A DNA stretch of 64,000 nucleotides from JAXLYE01 sp046351595 (lineage in GTDB: Bacteria > Myxococcota_A > Polyangia > Palsa-1104 > JAEUJZ01). A program made the translations under genes and the position numbers. Positions 16,810-24,360 of this stretch are shown one piece after another. Below the pieces are notes generated by a model, which did no database searches, was not told the origin of the DNA, and was given only the letters and a program-made list of their open reading frames with translations. Where the stretch lies: assembly GCA_046351595.1 (NCBI GenBank), contig JAXLYE010000005.1:744001-808000 (forward strand). Direction: 5' to 3'. Numbering within the stretch: the first letter of the stretch is position 1; every line of letters starts with the position of its first letter.

Positions 16810-16842
16810 AATAGATCGGCATCGCCGCTTATACACAGAGCG

Positions 16843-16952
16843 CCGGATCTTGTCCGGTGCGAAACCCCGCGCGGGAAGCGCGCGGCGCCAAGAAGTACAG
16901 CGATGAGGCTCCGCCGGCTCTGCCGGTGGAGGGGGCACGGGAAGGTGCCCCC
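16843..16952. repeat. Structured dispersed repeat, copy 1
   Basis: This ~110-base element recurs at 46858-46963. On the plus strand it has hairpin CCGGA-TCTTG-TCCGG, a GCGC-GGGAA-GCGC hairpin, a variable middle hairpin (CTCC-CCGGC / GCCGG-GGAG) and a terminal hairpin GGGGGCAC-GGGAAG-GTGCCCCC. Loops and stem positions are conserved between copies while the middle varies. It lies between the MBL-fold gene stop (16957) and the TetR promoter. The end hairpin could terminate the MBL operon but has no T tract. I do not recognise it as a known riboswitch. Confidence 0.75.
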
Positions 16953-16956
16953 TATG

Positions 16957-18282
16957 TTAATAGGGCAGGTGGACCTCGACGTACTCGTCGCCTTCGCGGT
17001 GCACGCTGCGCGGCTCGCCCGGCTCGGCCTGGTCGCTGCGGATGACGTACGCGTGCTTCTCGCGCAGCCCTTCCAAAAGGGGCAGCTTCGGGATCTCCTT
17101 CCACGGCTTGCCGCCGCGGTTCTGCGTCGGCACCAGCGCGTAGACGTGCTCGCCCAGGAGCTCCTCGACGAAGTCGCGCGGCGTGGCGTTGAAGCTGCCG
17201 TGGTGGCCGACCTTGTAGAAGGTCGTGCGGCGCAATAGCTCGCTGCCGTGCTCGTCGTCCAGCACCTTCTGCCACGCGACCCACTGCTGATCGCCGGGGC
17301 ACAGGAGGAACGCCTGCCCGATCTCCAGCATCAGCATCAGGCTGGTCGCGTTCAGGTTGGCCTCCAGCTCCGCCGCCTCGGCCAGCGCGCCGCCGGCGCG
17401 ATCGGACTCACCGAGCAGCGCCAGGGTGGCCGCGCTCAGGCCGAGGTGCCCCATCGCCGGCGGCAGCTCCTGGCCGGGCTGCCAGGGCAGCACGAAGCGG
17501 TCGGCGAACGGCGGCCGGGTGTCCTCCGTCTCGGCGCCTTCGTCCGCCCCCGCGTCGGCTCCCGTGTCGGGCGCCTGGCCGTCTGCGGGCGCGGCGGCGT
17601 CGAGCTGCAGGTAGCGGCGCTTGAGCGGCGGGTCGCGCTCGCGCAGCATCGCCGGATCGCGCGGCGGGCCCAGGACGTGGACGCTGACCCCGGGCAGCGC
17701 GTCGGTCGTGAACGAGGGCGTCGCCTTCTTGTCCGGCAGGTACCGCATGAGCGGCTTGCTGCCGCTGCGCGAAGAGAAGCCGTTGTAGAGCATGTCCATC
17801 GGCTTGTCGTTCCAGCTCGAGTTCTGGACCAGCGCCCGCGCCGCCAGGAGGTAGGGCTCCTCGGCCTCGGACAGCGTCTCGAGGTAGCCCATGAGCTCGA
17901 GCGCGCGCTGCTTCTGCTGTTTGCGCAGCCGCATCGCCTCGGCGTCGTGCGGGTTCTCGGTCCAGGGCATCCAGATCTCGTCGACCGTGACCTTCTTCCA
18001 CAGCTCCGTCTCGGCGAAGCCCGAGATGTGGTCCTCGTGGCGGTGGGTCACGATCAGCACGTCGAGGTGCGGGCGCGCGTGTTCGTCGCCGTCCTTGTCC
18101 TTGAGGTGGGTGATGAGCTGCTCGATCACCTGCTTCATCGGCCGCGGGCCGTGGCCCTTCTTGTGGCTGCCGCAGTCGATGAGGATGCGGCGCGGCTGCT
18201 TGGGCGCCGGGATCTCGATGAGGAAGCAGTCCCCGAACCCGACGTTGTACATGCGGATGGTGAGGGTCTTGCGCGTCGGCAT
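16957..18282 (-). CDS. MBL-fold (ComEC-like) metallohydrolase
   Basis: This 441-residue soluble protein has the metallo-beta-lactamase fold of the ComEC/Rec2 C-terminal type. The metal site is HRHEDH (His80, His82, Asp84, His85) in LDVLIVTHRHEDHISG. Earlier conserved segments are MYNVGFGDCFLIE and RILIDCGS, and the late motif is VGHHGSFNAT, typical of this branch. No membrane segments are present, unlike true ComEC. It is the last gene of the minus-strand kinase-lyase-LanC operon, 16 bases after the gluzincin gene. The substrate is not predictable; a part in RiPP processing or immunity is only inferred from position. Confidence 0.83.
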   Translation of the reverse strand: MPTRKTLTIRMYNVGFGDCFLIEIPAPKQPRRILIDCGSHKKGHGPRPMKQVIEQLITHLKDKDGDEHARPHLDVLIVTHRHEDHISGFAETELWKKVTVDEIWMPWTENPHDAEAMRLRKQQKQRALELMGYLETLSEAEEPYLLAARALVQNSSWNDKPMDMLYNGFSSRSGSKPLMRYLPDKKATPSFTTDALPGVSVHVLGPPRDPAMLRERDPPLKRRYLQLDAAAPADGQAPDTGADAGADEGAETEDTRPPFADRFVLPWQPGQELPPAMGHLGLSAATLALLGESDRAGGALAEAAELEANLNATSLMLMLEIGQAFLLCPGDQQWVAWQKVLDDEHGSELLRRTTFYKVGHHGSFNATPRDFVEELLGEHVYALVPTQNRGGKPWKEIPKLPLLEGLREKHAYVIRSDQAEPGEPRSVHREGDEYVEVHLPY

Positions 18283-18298
18283 GGTGCTGGCCTCTGGC

Positions 18299-20179
18299 TC
18301 AGTAGGAATAGCGCCGCGTCAGGGCGAACGAGCTGCGCCGCAGCAAAAGGCGCGAGGCGTAGTACTCCGGCCCGGCCCACGGCAGCAGCGGGTCGTCGGC
18401 ATCGAGCGCCTCCACGCACAGCCGCCGCGCGTGCAGGAGCTCCTCTTCGTAGGCGCGGCGGCCGCGGCGGACCGCGCTGGGCAGCGGCTTCTTGAGCACG
18501 AAGCGCACCCGCCCTGAGGTGGTGGCGATGACGGTCGTGCCGCCGAACAGCGGCATGCCGCCGGCCTCGGGATCCGCGACCTCCTTCTTCTGCAGGTACT
18601 GCACCACAACATCGACCTTGAGCTCCCCGTGCTGCGTGGTGCGGAAACTCGGGTGGAAGCCGATGACCTGGATCGGCAGCGACGGATCCAGGCCGAGGCG
18701 CTCGGCGTGCTCGAGCGCGAACTTCCTCAGCGACTCGGTCTTCGCGCCGTCCTGCGCCGGATCGTCCTGCGCCGCGAGCGAGGCGAGCACCGTCGGGCGG
18801 ATCTCCTTGTCCAGCTCCTGCACGCGGCGCTGGAAGTCGGCGATGACCTTGTCGGGCGAGGGCCAGCGCTCGCTGTGCAGGGTCTGCGACTCGCGGAACA
18901 GGCCCTCGCGGATCGGCGCGACCAGCTGGTCCTTGGTGTCCGCGGTGTCCTCGATGTCGCTGCACTGATCCAGGCGCAGCGCCTCCTCGCTCAGCGAGCC
19001 GGTGTCCGTGGCGTAGATGCCGCGCTCGCGGAAGGCCTCGATCAGCGCGCTGCGCGCCCCGAGCTCGTCGTTGGGATACAGCTCATAGTCAGCGGTGATG
19101 AGGGCGCGCAGGAAGTCGCCGAACGTGATGCTGTGCGGCGCCGTGAAGTCGAGCGCGCGCAGGCACATGGTCAGGAGGATGTGCGCGGTGTCCGCCGCCT
19201 CAAGCGAGAGGCGCTGCACCAGATCCGGCGACAGCTCGCCCTGCGGCAGGGTGCCGGTGCCGCCGGTGGCGATGCGCAGCAGGTCGTGCGTGCGCCGCTC
19301 GTACAGGGTGCACAGCGCCGCCAGCACCGCCGAAACCAGGAGCGCGCCGCGGCGGTGCGGCTCGGTCGCCTTGGCGTAGGCGCGCGGGTCGGGCGCGGAC
19401 AGCGCCGTGCGCAGCGCGCGGCCGCCGCCGGTCGCGTAGCCGAACTGCTCCGCCAGATCGAGCAGCGCGTTGTGCCCGCGCAGGTTGCCGTGGTGCTCGG
19501 CCAGGATCTTGCCGAGCACCATCGGCAGCGAGAACTGCTGCAGGATGGCGACGATGTCGGCGATGCCCTCGTGGAAGGCGATGCAGTCGGGGTGCAGCGG
19601 CAGGATGAAGTAGCGCTTCAGCCGATCGAGCAGCGCGTGCGTCATCTCGTGCGTGATGATGTCGTGCGACAGGCAGGTGAAGACGTGCTGCCCAGGCAGG
19701 TTGCGCCCCGGCGCCTTGCGGTCGGCGCGGAAGTAGCCAAAGAACAGCGCCAGCGCGCGGCGGTCGTAGAAGGCGTTCTCGCCGTGGAAGGCGTGCGGGA
19801 AGATGCGCAGCGGCAGGCCGCGGCGGAAGCGGATGCGGCGGCCGAGCGCCTGATCGAAGCTCTCCAGCACCTTCATGCCGACCGCGTAGACCATCTGCTG
19901 GTGGAATCGCGGGTCGGTGACCTCGTTGGGCAAGAGCCCGTCCTGCATCAACAGCGCCGAGTCGTTGAGATCGATCGGCTCGTAGTAGCAGCGGTTCGCC
20001 GCGTCATAGTCGATGACGGCGAGGCGCGCGCCGACGGGCCCGCGGGCGAGCGGCTCGTTGGGGATGTCGAGCGTCAGGTGGCGGTCGTAGCCGCGCTGGA
20101 CCATCGGATCGCCGACGTAGATGGTGAGGCGACGCCGCGGCGGCTGCGGCACGGGCTGGAAGCAGGAGGGGAGGGTCAT
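18299..20179 (-). CDS. Gluzincin-type zinc metallopeptidase (HEMTH)
   Basis: This 626-residue predicted zinc peptidase has HEMTH at about residues 177-181 and the third ligand Glu at ~204 in FHEGIADIVA, the spacing of thermolysin-like gluzincins. The N-terminal ~150 residues (RLTIYVGDPMVQRGYDRHL) and the long C-terminal half have no recognised domain; the C-terminus has SIPIQVIGFHP-like beta structure and RSSFALTRRYSY at the end. No signal peptide is seen. The ATG at 20179 is preferred over an upstream TTG at 20209. It lies 168 bases after the LanC gene in the same operon, so leader removal from the Cys-rich precursor is a reasonable but unproven role. Confidence 0.78.
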   Translation of the reverse strand: MTLPSCFQPVPQPPRRRLTIYVGDPMVQRGYDRHLTLDIPNEPLARGPVGARLAVIDYDAANRCYYEPIDLNDSALLMQDGLLPNEVTDPRFHQQMVYAVGMKVLESFDQALGRRIRFRRGLPLRIFPHAFHGENAFYDRRALALFFGYFRADRKAPGRNLPGQHVFTCLSHDIITHEMTHALLDRLKRYFILPLHPDCIAFHEGIADIVAILQQFSLPMVLGKILAEHHGNLRGHNALLDLAEQFGYATGGGRALRTALSAPDPRAYAKATEPHRRGALLVSAVLAALCTLYERRTHDLLRIATGGTGTLPQGELSPDLVQRLSLEAADTAHILLTMCLRALDFTAPHSITFGDFLRALITADYELYPNDELGARSALIEAFRERGIYATDTGSLSEEALRLDQCSDIEDTADTKDQLVAPIREGLFRESQTLHSERWPSPDKVIADFQRRVQELDKEIRPTVLASLAAQDDPAQDGAKTESLRKFALEHAERLGLDPSLPIQVIGFHPSFRTTQHGELKVDVVVQYLQKKEVADPEAGGMPLFGGTTVIATTSGRVRFVLKKPLPSAVRRGRRAYEEELLHARRLCVEALDADDPLLPWAGPEYYASRLLLRRSSFALTRRYSY

Positions 20180-20347
20180 GGTGTGCGCTCTGTGCCGGCG
20201 GAGTTGCAAGGCCGGTGCCGCCGCGGCCGCGCTCCGGGTGCGGCCGTGCTCCGTCGAGACGGGGCTGCGGCGGCGCGGTGACGGGGCCGCGGCGCGGGCG
20301 GCACGGCTCCGTTACGAAGTGCTACCGGGGCGTGACGCGGCGAGGCG

Positions 20348-21685
20348 CTACACGGGCAGGGCGTGCGGAGGCAGAAGGATCGACGGGACGCGGGCGGGAT
20401 CGTGCAGGCGCAGGAAGAAGTACCCGACCCCGGCGCTGCCGAGGAGCAGGGACGGGTTGGGCCCGCCCGTCGGGCAGCCCGAGAGCCACGCGCCGTGCTG
20501 CTTGCGATCGTCGAGCAGCGCCTGGCCGGTGGCGAGGGCCGCGGCCGTATACTCGGCGACGCCGAGGGCCTGGCCGCCGACGAGCAGCGCCTCGGCCAGG
20601 CCGGTGCTGCCGTGGCACGGCGTGGCGTCGCCGCGGCCCTGCTTCTGCCGCTCGATCAGGCCCTTGTTGGTGGTGCCCAGGCCCGCGTCGATGTCGCGCA
20701 GGAGCAGCGCGCGGTCGTCGGGCAGCAGCGTGAGCTCGCGCAGCCGCGACAGGGCGATGCCGGGGGCGCCGTGGCACCACGACACGCCGTAGATCATGCC
20801 GTCGCCGGCTGCCGGCGCGCCGGTCTGCGCCGCGCTCGTGCGCAGATCGGGCCAGTTGCCCTCGGCCGCGCTGAACCAGCGGTCTTCGTAGGTGATGCCG
20901 CCGAGCGCGGCCTCGCGGAACAGCGGCTCGCGGCTCAGCGCATAAAGCTCGGCCAGCGCCAGCGTGATGCCGGCGGCGCCGTGCGAGTAGCCGGTCATGG
21001 GCCAGGGCCGCTGGCCGTCGGGCGTTGGCTCCTCGCCGGCCGAGCTGTCCTCGTACCACAGCCACTGCCCGCCCGGCTGCTTCTCGGCGCGCTGGCACAG
21101 GTAGCGGCCGAGCCGCAGCGCCCCCTCGCGCAGCTCGGCGCCGCCCTTGCCGCCGTCGGCCGCGGGGAGCGCGAGCAGCGCCAGGATCGCGCCGGCGCAG
21201 CCGCCGATGATGTCGATGGGCTGCGGTCCTTTGAGCTCGGGATCGAGCTCGCGCAGGACCTTCAGCGCCAGCGCCACGCCCGCGCCGCGGATCGCCTCGT
21301 CCTGCAGCAGCGCCCCGGTCTGCGCCGCCGCGTAGGCGATGCCGAGCGTGCCGCTGTAGAAGCCGAGCGGGTGCCCGCCCTGCGGCAGCGGCCGTCGTAG
21401 CGCGTGGCGGATCGCGGAGCGCGCGATCTCGGAGTGGCGCGCGCGGCCGCCCAGGGCAGCGAGCTGCGCGAGGAAGAGCGCGATGCCGGCGGTGCCGCCG
21501 TACAGATCCGTGCCGAGCGACTCGGCGACCGGGGCGATGGCGAAGGTGACGGGGTCGGCCTCCTCCAGCGAGCGGCCGATCCAGGTGCACAGCTCGCCGT
21601 GTACCAGCGCCGTCGCGCACAGCTCGTCGCCTACGGCGCTGGCCGCGGCCAGCCACCTTCCGTCCTTGTCCGACACCGCGGTCAT
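20348..21685 (-). CDS. LanC-like lanthionine cyclase
   Basis: This 445-residue protein has the LanC alpha/alpha-toroid signatures: LYGGTAGIALFL (~61), LGFYSGTLGIAYA (~107), IIGGCAGAILAL (~159), GYSHGAAGI (~232), WCHGAPGI (~303) and PCHGSTGLAEA (~356). The zinc ligands expected from LanC enzymes are present as Cys304, Cys357 and His358, and the catalytic-type His235 is kept. Such proteins add Cys thiols to dehydroamino acids to form lanthionine rings. The ATG overlaps the stop of the HopA1-like gene (ATGA), so the two are translationally coupled. With the kinase and lyase upstream it would complete a split class V lanthipeptide synthetase. Confidence 0.9.
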   Translation of the reverse strand: MTAVSDKDGRWLAAASAVGDELCATALVHGELCTWIGRSLEEADPVTFAIAPVAESLGTDLYGGTAGIALFLAQLAALGGRARHSEIARSAIRHALRRPLPQGGHPLGFYSGTLGIAYAAAQTGALLQDEAIRGAGVALALKVLRELDPELKGPQPIDIIGGCAGAILALLALPAADGGKGGAELREGALRLGRYLCQRAEKQPGGQWLWYEDSSAGEEPTPDGQRPWPMTGYSHGAAGITLALAELYALSREPLFREAALGGITYEDRWFSAAEGNWPDLRTSAAQTGAPAAGDGMIYGVSWCHGAPGIALSRLRELTLLPDDRALLLRDIDAGLGTTNKGLIERQKQGRGDATPCHGSTGLAEALLVGGQALGVAEYTAAALATGQALLDDRKQHGAWLSGCPTGGPNPSLLLGSAGVGYFFLRLHDPARVPSILLPPHALPV

Positions 21686-22845
21686 CGCTTCCTCCTCTTC
21701 ACACTCTGGCGGGCACTCGGGCGCGGGCGCGCGCTCTGGGCGTGCGCGCCGGGTCCGGCCGACGGCGCTCGCGCTGGCTGCGGCCCGCCGGGCTCGCCGG
21801 GCTCAATCGGTGCGTAGTCATCCACGGAGCCGGGCTGCAGGTACGGCCGCTTGGGCGCCAGCCCGGCGCGCTCCAGCGTCGCGCAGACCGCGGCCAGCCG
21901 CTCCTCCGGGGTGCGCTGCCCCGCCTTGTAGGCGGCCCACAGCCCCTCGGCCACCAGGCGGCAGCGGTGCTGCCCGAAGCTCTCCTCGGTGCCCGGATCC
22001 TCGGCCAGGCCTAGGCCCGGCGCCAGGCGCTTGGTGAAGCGCGGCTCGGTGCTGCCCAGGTGCGCGCGCACCTGCTCGTAGATGCTCGGCAGGAGCGGCG
22101 CCGCGCGCAGGTGGTTGCGGCGGTCCAGATACAGCACGCCGGCATCGGCGCGCGGGTAGCCGCTGTGGTGGTTGAGGACCTTGGCGCGGAAGGCGATCTG
22201 CGCGCGGTTCAGCGTGTTCGTGATCGCCGCGATGAGCGCCGGCGCGCCCTGGGGGCTGATGTGGAAGTACAGCCGCACCAGCCGGTCCTCCTCGTCCTGC
22301 TCGTCGCGCTCGTCGCCGTTGCCGATGGCGATGTAGAAGCCGGACATCATCTCGCGCAGCTCCTTGCCGATGCGGATGCGGCAGCGCGTGCCGGGCCGGG
22401 TGCTGGCGCCGCGCGAGCGCAGCTGCTCGCTGGTCACCCAGAGCGTCAGGCCGTCCTTGCGCACGGGGATGCGGCCCTCTTCGGCCTCCCCCTGGATCAC
22501 CCAGCCCGGCTCCCAGGTCCCCTTGCCCGAGTTGGCGGCCGACAGCGCGGCGACCAGCGTGCGATCCGCGAGCTCGTCGTGCGCCTGCGGGGCGCTGCTG
22601 CTGCGGGTGTAGAACTGCGCGTACAGGACCTGCGCCAGCTCGTCGACCAGCGGCGATCCAGAAGGCGCAGGCGGTCCGTGCGGCGATGCGCCCCGGCTGC
22701 GGTCGCGGTCCTTCTCGCGCAGCGGGCGCGTGGTGTAGGGCTGCTGGTGGACGCGGTAGCTCGTCTCGGAGTCGATGTCGAGCGCGGCGACGATCTCGTG
22801 CAGGTCGCGCAGCTCGGAAGGCGTGTCGCTGTGGGCCTCGCTCAT
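21682..22845 (-). CDS. HopA1-like protein, putative phospho-Ser/Thr lyase (LanY/LxmY type)
   Basis: This 387-residue protein resembles T3SS effector HopA1-family proteins, which in class V lanthipeptide pathways (lexapeptide LxmY type) eliminate phosphate from Ser/Thr. Family-like segments are YRVHQQPYTTRPL, LVDELAQVLYAQFYTRSS, EDRLVRLYFHISPQGAPALI, NTLNRAQIAFRAKVLNHHSGYPRADAGVLYLDR (two adjacent pieces) and ESFGQHRCRLVAEGLW. The C-terminus is a basic Pro/Arg-rich tail. The ATG (22845) overlaps the kinase stop as ATGA, and its own stop overlaps the LanC start the same way. The lyase function is from family and context; no catalytic residue is asserted. Confidence 0.8.
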   Translation of the reverse strand: MSEAHSDTPSELRDLHEIVAALDIDSETSYRVHQQPYTTRPLREKDRDRSRGASPHGPPAPSGSPLVDELAQVLYAQFYTRSSSAPQAHDELADRTLVAALSAANSGKGTWEPGWVIQGEAEEGRIPVRKDGLTLWVTSEQLRSRGASTRPGTRCRIRIGKELREMMSGFYIAIGNGDERDEQDEEDRLVRLYFHISPQGAPALIAAITNTLNRAQIAFRAKVLNHHSGYPRADAGVLYLDRRNHLRAAPLLPSIYEQVRAHLGSTEPRFTKRLAPGLGLAEDPGTEESFGQHRCRLVAEGLWAAYKAGQRTPEERLAAVCATLERAGLAPKRPYLQPGSVDDYAPIEPGEPGGPQPARAPSAGPGAHAQSARPRPSARQSVKRRKR

Positions 22846-23948
22846 GGCTTGCTCCGCTGCAGGATCCCGAGCAGGTGCTGGGTCGCGCCCGCGGGATCGG
22901 CAAAGATGTTGGCTCCGACCTGCAGCATCATCACCTCGTGGTTGCCGAGCGAGGAGGCGCGCTGCGCGGACTCGTACGCGTACTGCACCAGCCACGCCGC
23001 GGCCGAGCGCACGGTGCGCTGCAGCATCGCGTCCGCCGCGTCCCCCGCGAGCTCCGCGGCCTGGCAGTACGCCGGCCAGAGCCTGCGGCTGGCCTCCTGG
23101 AACAGCGCCAGCGGCAGGGCCGCGCGCGCCGCCATGTCCGAGCCGGACATGCCCTTGGCCACGGGCATCGAGGTGATCCAGTAGACCAAAAAGTCCTTGA
23201 ACACCGCGCCCAGGTCCCAGGCCGGATCGCCGAGCTGGATCAGCTCCCAGTCGACGATGTGCACCTTGCGCGGCGTCGCGTGGCTGATCAGCAGGTTGTC
23301 GGCCTTGATGTCGCAGTGGATGAACGTGTCGGGCGTCCAGCTGCGCCGCAGCGCGTCGAGGTGGCGGCTGAGGTCCGGGTCCTGCTGCAGGATCTGGAGC
23401 GTCTTGCGGTTGCCTGACGACAGCTCCGCGAGGATCTCGGGACCGGGCCGGTGCACCCACAGCACCCAGGGCGCGCTGCGACCGAGCGACCGGGCGATGC
23501 GCGGCTCGTGCGCGAGCGACCGCAGGCAGCGGTGGAACGTACCCAGCGCCTGGCCCAGGATCGCGCCCAGCTCGGACAGGAACCCGCGGCTGCGGAACTC
23601 GCCGGTGAACTGGTGCAGCGGCGCCGCGTCTTCGATGAGCTCCAGCGCCAGCAGCGCGTCCTCGGGGACGCTGCCGACGAGGCGCGGCAGGAACGGGCGC
23701 ATCGGCGCGGCCTGCTCCTCGCGGAAGACCAGCTCGTACAGCCCGGCCTCGGCGCGCAGCGTCACGCGGGCGCCCTCGGACTCCGCCTGCTTGACCAGCA
23801 GACCGCCGCCGCCCTCGCGGGTGATGCGGAAGTTGCGGTTGCGCCGCGAGGCGCTGCGCGCGCGCACCTGCCCCTCGATGACGTCGGCGGCGGACAGGAG
23901 CCCGCGCCGCAGCGCGTAGGGAATGACGTTGTCGATGTCCAGCAGCAC
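22842..23948 (-). CDS. APH-fold kinase, putative LanK of a class V lanthipeptide pathway
   Basis: This 368-residue aminoglycoside-phosphotransferase-fold kinase starts at GTG 23948, preceded by AGAGGT. The catalytic loop is FIHCDIKADNLLI (His211, Asp213, Asn218) and the metal-binding Asp233 lies in VHIVDWELIQLGDPAWDLG. The nucleotide-binding N-lobe has NFRITREGGGGLLVKQ with the Lys at ~53. In class V systems a separate kinase of this type phosphorylates Ser/Thr of the precursor before elimination by a HopA1-like lyase; exactly that gene follows with a 4-base overlap. It is the first gene of the operon, 119 bases downstream of the predicted start point of a sigma-54 promoter match at 24079-24093. 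Confidence 0.85.
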   Translation of the reverse strand: MLLDIDNVIPYALRRGLLSAADVIEGQVRARSASRRNRNFRITREGGGGLLVKQAESEGARVTLRAEAGLYELVFREEQAAPMRPFLPRLVGSVPEDALLALELIEDAAPLHQFTGEFRSRGFLSELGAILGQALGTFHRCLRSLAHEPRIARSLGRSAPWVLWVHRPGPEILAELSSGNRKTLQILQQDPDLSRHLDALRRSWTPDTFIHCDIKADNLLISHATPRKVHIVDWELIQLGDPAWDLGAVFKDFLVYWITSMPVAKGMSGSDMAARAALPLALFQEASRRLWPAYCQAAELAGDAADAMLQRTVRSAAAWLVQYAYESAQRASSLGNHEVMMLQVGANIFADPAGATQHLLGILQRSKP

Positions 23949-24078
23949 GGGGACCTCTTACCGCAGGGGTTCTATCGAAGCGCGCACGATATCACGCCGG
24001 GTGCGCGCGGCTCGGGCGCCGCCGGCCTCGGTCGACTTCAGGATCGCGGGCCCGGCGGGGAGCACGGGCCGGGTTAGC

Positions 24079-24093
24079 GCAAGCGATGTGCCA
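24079..24093 (-). promoter_or_regulatory. Sigma-54 promoter match for the kinase-lyase-LanC operon
   Basis: Read on the minus strand the sequence is TGGCACATCGCTTGC, which matches the known -24/-12 consensus TGGCAC-N5-TTGC at every fixed position, with correct GG-to-GC spacing. The predicted start point is about 119 bases before the kinase GTG. Confidence 0.7.
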
Positions 24094-24281
24094 GCCCGCC
24101 CTTCCGCAGGAACGCGGCCGTGCACATCCGGTAACGACGGAGCGGCTCCCTGCGTGATCGCGGGTTGAGCGGGCCGGGCGGTTACCCGCGGAGAATTTCG
24201 ATTACGAACCTGTAACAGCTCGCGCGAGACCGGCCGGCTGTCTGCGGCGCAGTCTCTGTCGGGAAGGGCGCGCGGCGAGCT

Positions 24282-24296
24282 TGGCACGAAGCGTGC
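24282..24296 (+). promoter_or_regulatory. Sigma-54 promoter match for the precursor gene
   Basis: The sequence is TGGCACGAAGCGTGC, with the invariant GG and GC at the right spacing and one mismatch to TTGC (GTGC). The predicted start point would leave a leader of about 50 bases before the precursor ATG at 24361. Confidence 0.6.
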
Positions 24297-24360
24297 GCTG
24301 GCGATGCGGACAGGCAGCCGGGCAGGCCCCGTGCTGCCGAGTCGTCAAAGGAGACCTCCC

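Larger units (their letters stand above)
23949..24360. other. Divergent regulatory region between kinase operon and precursor gene
   Basis: No coding frame is supported in these 412 bases. It holds two sigma-54 promoter matches pointing outward (minus strand 24079-24093, plus strand 24282-24296). Between them lie GTTAC-rich sequences and a short palindrome CTGT-A-ACAG at 24210-24218 that could bind an enhancer-binding protein serving both promoters. Confidence 0.7.

Noticed and set aside
16843..16952. Known riboswitch (cobalamin, c-di-GMP or similar)
   Set aside because: The conserved boxes of the classes that I know are absent; the element recurs as a whole elsewhere and fits a dispersed structured repeat better.
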